Origin: TMED23 sp964639965
GTDB lineage: Bacteria; Pseudomonadota; Alphaproteobacteria; Rhodospirillales; UBA2165
DNA length: 32,477 bases
NCBI GenBank assembly: GCA_964639965.1
Contig: CAZXGI010000026.1
Span: 1-32,477, forward strand
Direction of reading: 5' to 3'
Below the pieces are notes generated by a model, which was given only the letters and a program-made list of their open reading frames with translations, was not told where the DNA came from and did no database searches. The translations under genes and the position numbers were made by a program. Shown here piece by piece: positions 7,151 to 14,956 of the stretch (position 1 is the stretch's first letter; each line of letters begins with the position of its first letter).

Positions 7151-8257
7151 TTATTTTAAAATTCCTCTTAGCACATCACAGACAAAGTCTTGTTCTTCGT
7201 CAGTCAAACTTGGATACATGGGTAGTGAGAATATTTCCTTTGCTAAATTTTCGGTAACTGGTAAATCACCCTCTTTGTATCCAAGGTAGGAATACCCCCG
7301 CATGAGTGAAATGGGATATGGATAGCTAATATTTAAATGAATATTTTTTTTCGCCAAGGCATTAATAATTCGATCTCGCTCTGGGTGCCGAACGACGTAT
7401 AAGTAAAAGACGTGCTGATTTAATGGCGCTTCAACCGGAAGAACTAAATCAGTATCTTTTAGTTTTTCGGTATATTGGGAAGCAATTTTGCGCCGTCTTA
7501 GAATCATTTTGTTCAGTGATTTCAGTTTTATGGATAAAATAGCGGCTTGCACTTCATCGAGCCTAGAATTATAACCATGTTCCTCAGAATAATAATTTCC
7601 GTCCATTCCATACATCCTGAGTCGTCGACATTTCTCTTGCAGACTGGTCGAATTTGTTAATATCATCCCACCATCACCATATGCACCAAGCAACTTTGTT
7701 GGATAAAATGAGAACGCCCCAATATCGCCGATTTTCCCAGATTTTTGGTTATTAAAGGTCGCGCCCATACTTTGAGCGCAGTCCTCTAGAACGGCCAGTT
7801 TATGTTGTTTGGCAATATCGTTAATCAATACCATATCTACACATTGACCATATAAATGGACTGGTAATATGCAGGCTGTGGCAGGTGTTATTATTTTCGG
7901 TATTTGATTACAATCCATCAGATAGGTTTTACTATCGATGTCTACAAATTTAGGGATTGCTCCCGTTGAGACAATAGCGGCAACGGTTGGAACGGCGGTA
8001 TTGGCTACGGTTATCACTTCATCACCAGGCCCTATTCCTAATGCTTTTAGGCCAATGTGAAGTGCATCGGTCCCGCTGTTAACGCCAATTCCAGTTTCAG
8101 ATACCCCTATATAATTTGCAATTTGCGCTTCCAAAGCGCTAACTCTTTTTCCAAGAATTAATTGACCAGAATTAAATACATCATCGACTGCTGAGAGAAT
8201 GGTCTCTCGCATTTCTTCGTATTCAGTTAAGTAGCTCCAAACTTGAATTCGTTTCAT
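7151..8257 (-). CDS. DegT/DnrJ/EryC1/StrS family sugar aminotransferase
   Basis: A 368-residue PLP enzyme of the fold-type I sugar aminotransferase group. Key features are NSGTDALHIGLKALGIGPGD (60-79), LPVHLYGQ (131-138), LEDCAQSMGA (157-166) with D159 and Q162, and the PLP lysine K188 in FSFYPTKLLGAYGDGG; SRLDEVQAA follows. By memory the pattern is closest to TylB/EryC1/QdtB-type enzymes, which aminate the 3-keto group of dTDP sugars, so C-3 amination after 2,3-dehydration is the leading idea. C-4 amination cannot be excluded. Its ATG overlaps the stop of the upstream oxidoreductase gene as ATGA, implying translational coupling. Confidence 0.88.
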   Translation of the reverse strand: MKRIQVWSYLTEYEEMRETILSAVDDVFNSGQLILGKRVSALEAQIANYIGVSETGIGVNSGTDALHIGLKALGIGPGDEVITVANTAVPTVAAIVSTGAIPKFVDIDSKTYLMDCNQIPKIITPATACILPVHLYGQCVDMVLINDIAKQHKLAVLEDCAQSMGATFNNQKSGKIGDIGAFSFYPTKLLGAYGDGGMILTNSTSLQEKCRRLRMYGMDGNYYSEEHGYNSRLDEVQAAILSIKLKSLNKMILRRRKIASQYTEKLKDTDLVLPVEAPLNQHVFYLYVVRHPERDRIINALAKKNIHLNISYPYPISLMRGYSYLGYKEGDLPVTENLAKEIFSLPMYPSLTDEEQDFVCDVLRGILK

Positions 8258-9213
8258 ACGTTTGCCAAAGCACTATTGCGCATCTTTTCAAGCATTTCTG
8301 CATCCGATAACAATAATTCATAATAATGGTTGAATTGTCTAGTTTCTATAGCTTTTAGCATGCTTTGTATTGCTAGTTCAAAACTATCTGCAGGAGGAAT
8401 AGAAACGCTTGAGGGTTTATTATTACTTAGAATTGATATTTTATTTTTTCTATCTGGCGGCGGCGTATGGGCTCGTTCAACAGAGAATGAAACCTGTGGA
8501 CCAAATGCGTGAATGAAGTTTTGGTATTCGGTGTCAAAGCCGAAGTTTCCAACTAAACTTTTACCATTACTGTATTGTGCCATTAAGGTAAAAGACAAAT
8601 CTATACCAGTATTTGGGTGCGACTGGAGAATCGAACAATTGAGAATTCGGGGTTTTTCTTGCAGGAAATATCGACTTGTTGCAACAGCGTAAGGGCCGAG
8701 GTCATTTAAAGCGCCACCGCCCAGTGACGACTGATATCTAAAGTTTTCGTTAGGAAAGGGCGGCATCGAGAAAACACTAACTACGCGAGTTATTGGTCCT
8801 AGCCTAGCTGTAATATTGGAAATCTCTGTATACATTGGGTGGTCGAGGAAAACCGTTGCTTCGGCTAGCAATAATTCCTTGTTTGCTGCTTTCTTTACTA
8901 ATTTCCGGGAAGCATCTAAAGTTAAAAATGCGGGCTTGTCGACTATAACGTGGCGACCAAGTTCTAAAGCTTTATCCGCAAGTTCCTCATGTTGGCTATT
9001 CACCGTTGAAATATAAATCAGTTCAGCTTTACATTCTAGAAATGCTGTCTCATAACTATCAAAAAATTTAACCAATTTCTGATTTTTTGGTTTCGAGCGG
9101 TTGTGGGAATTTGAAGAGGCAAGATAAATCTCCTCAATTTCGGAAAGCCTTCCCAAGGCTGGAAGAATACGTCTTTGAGCTAAAGACGAGTTTCCGATTA
9201 TGAGAATATTCAT
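8254..9213 (-). CDS. Gfo/Idh/MocA-family oxidoreductase, probable sugar ketoreductase
   Basis: 319 residues. The N-terminal Rossmann domain begins MNILIIGNSSLAQRR, a variant of the usual G-x-G-x-x-G loop. It contains the family D/E-K-P motif as DKP at 92-94, with K93 the conserved catalytic lysine. The C-terminal half carries GGGALNDLGPYAV, the block that usually ends in a catalytic Tyr/His region. In dideoxysugar pathways relatives such as KijD10 reduce the C-3 ketone after the 2,3-dehydratase, so that role fits; it could instead reduce another ketone of the aminated intermediate. It begins 16 bases after the glycosyltransferase and overlaps the aminotransferase start by 4 bases. Confidence 0.85.
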   Translation of the reverse strand: MNILIIGNSSLAQRRILPALGRLSEIEEIYLASSNSHNRSKPKNQKLVKFFDSYETAFLECKAELIYISTVNSQHEELADKALELGRHVIVDKPAFLTLDASRKLVKKAANKELLLAEATVFLDHPMYTEISNITARLGPITRVVSVFSMPPFPNENFRYQSSLGGGALNDLGPYAVATSRYFLQEKPRILNCSILQSHPNTGIDLSFTLMAQYSNGKSLVGNFGFDTEYQNFIHAFGPQVSFSVERAHTPPPDRKNKISILSNNKPSSVSIPPADSFELAIQSMLKAIETRQFNHYYELLLSDAEMLEKMRNSALANV

Positions 9214-9229
9214 ACCTGTTTCATCCGGA

Positions 9230-10216
9230 TTATTTTCGATTACTAGATGATTTTGTACCTTTAACTGTCCTACTATTGGTCAAGCTACGGACAATACTTT
9301 GCGGTTGGTTACTGGACGTAAGGTAAAGTCTTCCTAAATACTCGCCCAAAATACCTACGAAAATAAACTGGATTCCAGCGAATGCTAGCAATACGGACAT
9401 GAGGGAGGCCCAGCCAGGAGCAATTCTACCGAGGTAATAATAATCCATAAAGACGTATGCTATCCCGATGATAGAAAGTAACGCTAAAAAAATACCAAAC
9501 CAAAGACTAACTCTTAGCGGCAATGTTGAAAAATTTAAGAAGATATTGAGCCAAAGTTTAATCAACTGCGAAAAGGTGTAATTGCTGCGGCCGTGCGATC
9601 TTTGTTGATGGCGAACTTCTAGTGATCCTACTCTATCAGTAATTTGAAAAATTAAACCATCAATGTAGGGGTAAGGGCCCGTATATGAACTGATATTGTC
9701 AACAATTATACGCCTTATACAACGAAAGGATGAAAGATAAAGTCCTTTGGGTTTGTTAAGCAATAAATTAGCAGTAAAATTTGCAAAGCGACTTCCCAAG
9801 TTTCTAAAAATTGTATGCTGTTTATTGGGGAAATGTGTATAGGCTACGTCTAAGTCATTCTTCTCTGCAAAATTAAATAGTTCGGGTACATCCTCTGGTG
9901 CATTCTGAAAATCATCGTCCATGGTAATTACCCAATGTCCTAATGTCTGGCGCATTCCCGTAAGTACGGCATTATGCTCGCCAAAGTTTCGCGTTAAATC
10001 CAGAAAGGTTATTTCTTCATTTGTGTTGGCAACGATACTTTGGCAAATTTCTGCGCTATTATCTTGACTGCCATCGTTTACTAAGACAATTTCTTTGCCT
10101 CCTGGGATTTCTATAGCCAAAAGGCGTTTTACTAAATCCTCAATTGTTTTAGAGCCATTATAAACGGGTATAACGATACTGAGGTTTGGGTTCTTTGTTT
10201 TTTGTGTTTGGGCCAT
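9230..10216 (-). CDS. GtrB/ArnC-like polyprenyl-phosphate glycosyltransferase (GT2)
   Basis: About 328 residues. The N-terminal GT2 domain shows LSIVIPVYNG, VLVNDGSQDNS and the catalytic TMDDDFQNAPED. Then come QRSHGRSNYTFSQLIKL, the conserved block before the membrane region of DPM1/GtrB/ArnC proteins, and two membrane spans near the C-terminus (about 233-258 and 270-293). Such enzymes transfer a sugar from a nucleotide donor to undecaprenyl or dolichyl phosphate on the cytoplasmic face. I chose the ATG at 10216, one base after the rmlA stop. A GTG at 10231, overlapping rmlA by 14 bases and preceded by AAAGG, is an alternative adding five residues. Within the operon it probably loads the deoxysugar onto the lipid carrier. 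Confidence 0.88.
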   Translation of the reverse strand: MAQTQKTKNPNLSIVIPVYNGSKTIEDLVKRLLAIEIPGGKEIVLVNDGSQDNSAEICQSIVANTNEEITFLDLTRNFGEHNAVLTGMRQTLGHWVITMDDDFQNAPEDVPELFNFAEKNDLDVAYTHFPNKQHTIFRNLGSRFANFTANLLLNKPKGLYLSSFRCIRRIIVDNISSYTGPYPYIDGLIFQITDRVGSLEVRHQQRSHGRSNYTFSQLIKLWLNIFLNFSTLPLRVSLWFGIFLALLSIIGIAYVFMDYYYLGRIAPGWASLMSVLLAFAGIQFIFVGILGEYLGRLYLTSSNQPQSIVRSLTNSRTVKGTKSSSNRK

Positions 10217-10217
10217 T

Positions 10218-11093
10218 TTAATCCCGTTCACTAACCTTTAGGAGATAATTTGCATAGGGATTGTCTCCAGCTTTTTTTGCCAGTTTTATAAGTTGGGTGG
10301 TGTCAATGAAACCATTTTTGTATGCGATTTCCTCTGGGCAACAAATTTTAAGGCCTGTTCTTTTCTCTATAACGCGCACAAATTCAGACGCTTCTAATAG
10401 TAAATCATTTGTGCCACTATCCAGCCAAGCAATTCCTCTTCCTAAAAGCTTCACTTCTAGGTTATTTTGTTGTAGGAGGCCTTTATTAAGATCGGTTATT
10501 TCTAACTCACGGCGTTTTGAGGGTTTGAGCCTATGAGCTATCTCTGATATTCCTTGGGCATAGAAATATAATCCGGGGACTGTCCAATTCGATACTAATT
10601 TTTTGGGTTTTTCGACGATATTGATCGGTCTTCCGTCGTCATTCATAATAACAACACCCATCCCGCTTGGATCATCCAGGTGATATCCAAATATAGTATT
10701 TTTGGTCGTTTTTTTTGAAACCTCTTGGAGCTCGTGCGACAAGTCGTTACCGTGAAATATGTTATCACCTAAAATTAGAGCTGAAGGCGAATTTTTGATG
10801 AAATCTTCACCAATAATTAGAGCTTCGGCTATGCCCTTTGGTTGATCCTGAACCGCATATTGGATATTTATTCCGAGTTCTTTGCCATTACCAAGAAGCT
10901 GTTGAAAGCTGGAGATAAAATTTGATTGAGAAATGATCAGTATTTCATGGATTTTAGCTAGTAATAATACTGATAATGGGTAATAGATCATCGGTTTGTC
11001 ATAAACAGGTATTAATTGTTTATTGACTGAAATCGTTGATGGCCATAGGCGCGTACCTCTGCCGCCAGCTAAAATAATCCCTTTTCGAGACAT
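10218..11093 (-). CDS. rmlA: Glucose-1-phosphate thymidylyltransferase
   Basis: 291 residues, full length for RmlA. It makes dTDP-glucose from glucose-1-phosphate and dTTP. Seen are the nucleotide-binding GGRGTRLWPST (10-20), K25 in NKQLIPVYDKPMIYYPL, QPKGIAEAL (84-92), LGDNIFHG with metal-binding D110, and VEKPKK (160-165). It is the first gene of the five-gene minus-strand operon, and its promoter should lie in the AT-rich region 11094-11250. The family identity is secure; that it supplies dTDP-glucose for the deoxy-amino sugar is inferred from its position. Confidence 0.95.
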   Translation of the reverse strand: MSRKGIILAGGRGTRLWPSTISVNKQLIPVYDKPMIYYPLSVLLLAKIHEILIISQSNFISSFQQLLGNGKELGINIQYAVQDQPKGIAEALIIGEDFIKNSPSALILGDNIFHGNDLSHELQEVSKKTTKNTIFGYHLDDPSGMGVVIMNDDGRPINIVEKPKKLVSNWTVPGLYFYAQGISEIAHRLKPSKRRELEITDLNKGLLQQNNLEVKLLGRGIAWLDSGTNDLLLEASEFVRVIEKRTGLKICCPEEIAYKNGFIDTTQLIKLAKKAGDNPYANYLLKVSERD

Positions 11094-11589
11094 TATTCTA
11101 TCCTGATTATTTAAACTCTAGTTAAGCAAAATGACATAGCATATGTATAACGTCATATAAATAAGCGACTGGAAAGAAAAAGTTTAAATTTCGAGGGTTT
11201 GGAAAGATTGGATTTTCGAGTACTTTTATTTTTGATTTTAAATCAATGGCCTAATCGGAAATGGCTAGAAAGCATTCGTCTTTACCCGGATAATTATTGT
11301 TTATTACCATAAATCAATTTTGAAAAGTTAAGATAATCAGGAATACAAATATTCATAAACTTATAATTTGGTATATAAAGGAATATATCTATAGAAAAAT
11401 ATATCACGAACAGTCAGAACCTATATTTATATAGTTTGCCCATTTATCATTTCGCTGTGTTTAAATATAATCTTCGATAATAATGGTAAATTATAAGAGT
11501 TCTTATTATTCTGCTCAGTCGTGATTTGATCATAGGTCTAATCTAAATTACTTTTGGAAATTATTTTGCTAAAGTTGTAGGCGCTATTA
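11094..11589. other. AT-rich divergent intergenic region
   Basis: 496 bases between the divergent rmlA and ProXp-like genes. No plausible reading frame, tRNA or strong terminator was seen. The region is very AT-rich and must hold both promoters. The only structured element noted is the interrupted inverted repeat at 11131-11156. Confidence 0.6.
11131..11156. promoter_or_regulatory. Interrupted inverted repeat upstream of rmlA
   Basis: ATGAC at 11131-11135 and GTCAT at 11152-11156 flank a CATATG core (11140-11145), about 40-60 bases upstream of the rmlA start. The arms and core are offset by one base, so symmetry is imperfect. It could be an operator for the sugar operon; evidence is weak. 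Confidence 0.25.
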
Positions 11590-12144
11590 ATGTTAAATGA
11601 AAAAACAGAGCCAGACGCATCCTCGTGTTTTCAAGATAGCCTACCTATGTCTTCGGATAAATTAATGGAACAATTAGATGAATGGGGCATCTTTTATAAA
11701 TGCCACAGTCATGTCCCAGTTGGCACCGTAGATGACGCCAAACGAGTCCAGAACCAATTCTTAGATAAAGGTAAAGGCGGTGGTCACATAAAAAATCTGT
11801 ATCTAAGGGATCATAAGAAAAACAATATCTTACTCGTGGTTGAGCAGGATTGCATAATTGATTTGAAAGAATTAAAAGAAAATCTTGGGATGGGTCGCCT
11901 GTCATTTGGTTCGCCGGCTAGGCTTATGGAAAATTTAGGGGTTCGGCCAGGAGCCGTGACACCCTTTTCTATGATTACAGGTGTAAATAAAGGTGTAGAA
12001 TTATTTTTGGATATTGAACTATCTGCTTGTTTGAAGATTTATGCTCATCCACTTGTAAATGATCGAACTTTGGAACTTTCGACGGAAAATTTATTGAAAT
12101 TTTTTGAAAAAATTGAAGTGATTCCAAACTGGATCAAAATTTAA
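11590..12144 (+). CDS. Prolyl-tRNA editing protein (ProXp-ala / YbaK-type deacylase)
   Basis: 184 residues with a single YbaK/ProRS-INS-like domain. Visible blocks are VDDAKRVQ (47-54), GGHIKNLYLRDHKKNN (64-79, with the K68-N69 pair typical of ProXp-ala), LGVRPGAVTPF (116-126) and HPLVNDRTLELS (153-164). ProXp-ala removes alanine wrongly attached to tRNA-Pro, acting free in the cytoplasm. The first 20-odd residues lie outside the domain, so the true start may be the ATG at 11647 (residue 20). The upstream SD for 11590 is weak. It is followed, 52 bases on, by a DUF2784 gene in the same direction. Confidence 0.87.
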   Translation: MLNEKTEPDASSCFQDSLPMSSDKLMEQLDEWGIFYKCHSHVPVGTVDDAKRVQNQFLDKGKGGGHIKNLYLRDHKKNNILLVVEQDCIIDLKELKENLGMGRLSFGSPARLMENLGVRPGAVTPFSMITGVNKGVELFLDIELSACLKIYAHPLVNDRTLELSTENLLKFFEKIEVIPNWIKI

Positions 12145-12184
12145 AAACGGAAGATATGGGCAAATCATAAAATTTAGCTGTCGT

Positions 12185-12190
12185 AAGGAG
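12185..12190 (+). promoter_or_regulatory. Shine-Dalgarno AAGGAG fixing a TTG start
   Basis: AAGGAG lies 6 bases before TTG 12197, which opens the DUF2784 frame. The ATG at 12193 is only 2 bases away and reads another frame that stops early. The spacing therefore favours TTG initiation. Confidence 0.6.
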
Positions 12191-12196
12191 ATATGA

Positions 12197-12574
12197 TTGA
12201 TTGCAGACATAGTTTTATTTGTTCATTTTTGCATTGTTATTTTTATTTTTTCTGGATTCTTTCTTGTGCCAATCGGATATTGGCGCGGTTGGATTTGGAT
12301 AAGAAATATTAGATTAAGGGTTTGCCATCTTATATTGATGGCTTTAGTGACATTGGAAACGTTATTTGGAATTACCTGTCCACTTACATTTATTGAAAAC
12401 AATTTACGTGCAATGCAACAACCAGAATCATTTGTCGGATATTGGATTGGACAAATGATTTATTGGGATTTATCAACCCGATTTTTTTTGATACTATATT
12501 CTTTAGCTTTGGGTTGGACGCTTTTGATGTGGAAGTTGTTTCCTATTTCATATAATCAGAAAACGACCCCGTAG
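12197..12574 (+). CDS. DUF2784 family membrane protein
   Basis: 125 residues with four hydrophobic segments (about 2-26, 42-60, 78-95 and 96-115). The family pattern is present: H10 in the first span, PIGYWRGWIWIRN after it, H44, TLETLFGITCPLT (52-64), GYWIGQMIYWD (81-91) and a hydrophobic C-terminal span. These fit DUF2784, a small integral inner-membrane family of unknown function. The start is a TTG supported by AAGGAG at 12185-12190. It follows the ProXp gene by 52 bases and may share its transcript, though the functions are not obviously linked. Confidence 0.82.
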   Translation: MIADIVLFVHFCIVIFIFSGFFLVPIGYWRGWIWIRNIRLRVCHLILMALVTLETLFGITCPLTFIENNLRAMQQPESFVGYWIGQMIYWDLSTRFFLILYSLALGWTLLMWKLFPISYNQKTTP

Positions 12575-12602
12575 AATTATCTGTGTTTTAAGTACTAAAA
12601 CA

Positions 12603-13373
12603 TTAATTGTTTCTATTTTTTTTTCGTCCTTTCTCATAAAGTGCTTTAATTCGTTCGTCACTTTCAGTGAAAGAATGCACTATTCTTGAAAGTTTCTCTG
12701 AATACTCTTTTGGGTAGCTGATAGCCATTCCAGAAGGAGTTCGGAATAATATTGAGCTAATTAATTGTTCGTTTTGCTCAGCAATCTTAGCAAAACTATG
12801 AACCATTTGGAAATTTATAACATCATGGAATAGATATATGCATTTATCATTTGCGACCTGTTTGCATGCAGCAAAATCGTTTGTTTGTTGCTCTGGAGTG
12901 TGGCCACCATCAATTAAGACAAGATCAATCCCACCTTCAAAGTTATTCTTAACAACCTCGCTTACATTATCTGGACTTTTTGCTTTAATAGCACGAATAT
13001 CAGCTTCGATTTGTCGACCCAATTTGTTCGTCACTTCGATACCATAAGCTTCATCTGGTCTCCAACAAATATCGATTGCTACTACACGAGATTTTGGGCA
13101 CATAAGGCCTAGCGCTAAAGTTGTCCAGCCAAAAGAATTACCAATCACAAATATGTTTTTTGGTTCAGCAATTGAGGTAATACAATCGACAAACGTGAGC
13201 TCTGAAATCGCTAATCCCCCTCCTTTGCACATTTCTGTGCCATTAAGATAAATATATGAGAAAGGGAGGTAGGCATGATCAAGCCCGGGAAAATGTAGGG
13301 GAGATAATGAAGATTGGACCTCATACCCATTTCTCTCATAAAGTTGTATCAAATCCACTAAAAAATTACTCAT
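12603..13373 (-). CDS. Class I SAM-dependent methyltransferase (Methyltransf_24-like)
   Basis: 256 residues. A Rossmann SAM-binding fold is indicated by NIFVIGNSFGWTTLALGL (73-90, motif I), RVVAIDI (96-102, motif II acidic end) and IDLVLIDGGHTPEQQTNDF (149-167), a pattern common in the Methyltransf_24/CmcI-like group where D and H may bind a metal. The tail is strongly basic (KGRKKNRNN). It starts 30 bases after the amidase stop on the same strand, so the two probably share a transcript. The substrate is unknown; a small molecule or sugar is plausible. Its C-terminal end faces the DUF2784 gene. Confidence 0.72.
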   Translation of the reverse strand: MSNFLVDLIQLYERNGYEVQSSLSPLHFPGLDHAYLPFSYIYLNGTEMCKGGGLAISELTFVDCITSIAEPKNIFVIGNSFGWTTLALGLMCPKSRVVAIDICWRPDEAYGIEVTNKLGRQIEADIRAIKAKSPDNVSEVVKNNFEGGIDLVLIDGGHTPEQQTNDFAACKQVANDKCIYLFHDVINFQMVHSFAKIAEQNEQLISSILFRTPSGMAISYPKEYSEKLSRIVHSFTESDERIKALYEKGRKKNRNN

Positions 13374-13403
13374 TTTAATTATACACCCAAGTCATTCAGA
13401 TAA

Positions 13404-14843
13404 TTATATTATTGGTTCTGCTCTAGGTATTTGTGGTTTTAAATTTTCATATGCCATGCCGATTGCTAGCAATTTTCTATCTTGGTTTATTGGGGCATCA
13501 AACCCTATAGCGGCGGGAAGGCCCTTAGGTGTGAGATCAATAGGTATTGTTAGTCCAGGATTTCCGCATAAAGTCGCAGGCTGCACGTTATGGCTGGACG
13601 CCATTAAATACGGAACTTCGCGTTCACCTAACCTCCATAATCCTTCCTCGTTTAGCTTGCTGGCAGCAACTAAGGTGGATGGGAAAGCCAGGATGTCTAT
13701 TTTGTTCAATGAAAAAACATCTGTATAAATTTTTTTTAGTTCGGTCCTTAAATTATTCATGGCGTGATTGTATGATTTGTCTGATACGATTGCAGTTGTT
13801 GTAATTTCTTTTAGTACTCGGCCTAATCCACTAGCGGTTATTTCGTTGACACAATCTTTATAATCTATGGTCAAACCAGATTTTTTTAAATAAACAGGGA
13901 GTGCCCTTATTACTTCGTATCTAACTATCGAATGACCAATTTGATTAATAAGGCCCTCAAGTTGCCCCACGTCTACTTCTATAATCTCAGCCCCTTCTTT
14001 TGAGAGTCTCATCACTTCGAATTCAAACATATTGTAAATATCGGGATCACAGCCGTCACAGAAAAATTTCCAATCTATACCAACCCGTAATTTTGATATT
14101 TCGATATTGGGAGTTTCATAATCTCCAGTAATTGCGGCATCCAAAAGAGCCAGGTCTGCGACCGTTCTGGCCATGGGTCCAATAGTGTCTCTTGTCCAAG
14201 AAAGTGGGACAACCCCCTCCTGAGAGTAGCGATTAATACTAGGTCGGAGCCCATTAATACCGCACCATGCTGACGGGTTTCTGACACTTCCACCGGTGTC
14301 AGTTCCGAGACCAGCCGGTGCTAGTTTTGCTGCAATGGCAGCTGCGGTTCCACTTGATGATCCGGAGGGTGAGTAGTCAAGATCATATGGGTTTCTGGTA
14401 GCTCCGAAAGCACCCCACAATATTTCTTCATCTTCAGAATTTCGAGTAATACCGGGTGTAAAAGCCAATTCGTGCATGTTGGCTTTAGACATAATTATAG
14501 CGCCTGCCTTTGATAATGCATTAACAACCGGTCCCTGATTTTTTGGAAAATGTTTATTCAGTGCTTTTGTCGCTGCGGATGTAACAAACCCCTCAACATC
14601 AATATTGTCTTTTATAATAAGAGGTAATCCATGGAGTGGTCCAATTTTCACACCCGAGGCCAGTTTTTTATCTGCTTTAAGCGCAGCACTTAAGAATTGA
14701 TCTTCGTTAAAATTAATTAAAGCATTAATATTACGCCATATTTTGCTCTGCTCAATTAGACTTTTGGCGATTTCCAAAGAAGATAATTCTCTTTTGGCGA
14801 TTTTAGATACAATTTCATTGGCATTAAGTTCTGGAATTTTCAT
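13404..14843 (-). CDS. Amidase signature family hydrolase
   Basis: 479 residues. The Ser-cisSer-Lys triad of amidase signature enzymes is intact: K78 in GLPLIIKDNID, S162 in SPSGSSSGTAAA, and nucleophile S186 in GTDTGGSVRNPSAW. The 24-residue gap between the two serines is the family standard. It hydrolyses an amide bond; GatA is unlikely because no gatB or gatC is near and length and context suggest a stand-alone catabolic amidase. No signal peptide is visible, so it is cytoplasmic. It diverges from the GMC oxidoreductase gene with about 113 bases between, so one control region may serve both directions. Confidence 0.9.
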   Translation of the reverse strand: MKIPELNANEIVSKIAKRELSSLEIAKSLIEQSKIWRNINALINFNEDQFLSAALKADKKLASGVKIGPLHGLPLIIKDNIDVEGFVTSAATKALNKHFPKNQGPVVNALSKAGAIIMSKANMHELAFTPGITRNSEDEEILWGAFGATRNPYDLDYSPSGSSSGTAAAIAAKLAPAGLGTDTGGSVRNPSAWCGINGLRPSINRYSQEGVVPLSWTRDTIGPMARTVADLALLDAAITGDYETPNIEISKLRVGIDWKFFCDGCDPDIYNMFEFEVMRLSKEGAEIIEVDVGQLEGLINQIGHSIVRYEVIRALPVYLKKSGLTIDYKDCVNEITASGLGRVLKEITTTAIVSDKSYNHAMNNLRTELKKIYTDVFSLNKIDILAFPSTLVAASKLNEEGLWRLGEREVPYLMASSHNVQPATLCGNPGLTIPIDLTPKGLPAAIGFDAPINQDRKLLAIGMAYENLKPQIPRAEPII

Positions 14844-14956
14844 CTCTCCCAGCCTAGTGATTAATGTGTATCATGTAAAATTTATTTTGGCGCTGCATTG
14901 ATAAACAATGACTTTCATTGATATTAAAGAACTTCAAATTTAAATTGGGGTCTTTA

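Noticed and set aside
6897..7289. 130-residue serine-rich plus-strand frame opposite the 2,3-dehydratase
   Set aside because: Antisense shadow; the minus-strand frame has clear family motifs and operon spacing.
11529..11540. 12-base identical string ATCATAGGTCTA upstream of both the ProXp gene and cysS (also at 25429-25440)
   Set aside because: Both neighbours concern tRNA charging, but many 12-base matches are expected by chance in 32 kb, and positions relative to the starts differ.
13404..14843. Amidase as GatA subunit of the Asp/Glu-tRNA amidotransferase
   Set aside because: No gatB or gatC nearby, and the setting beside GMC and Rieske genes suggests a stand-alone catabolic amidase.
14918..14956. 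TTG-initiated N-terminal extension of the GMC oxidoreductase
   Set aside because: The added residues lie before the normal FAD-domain start, and ATG 14957 has a better placed SD.
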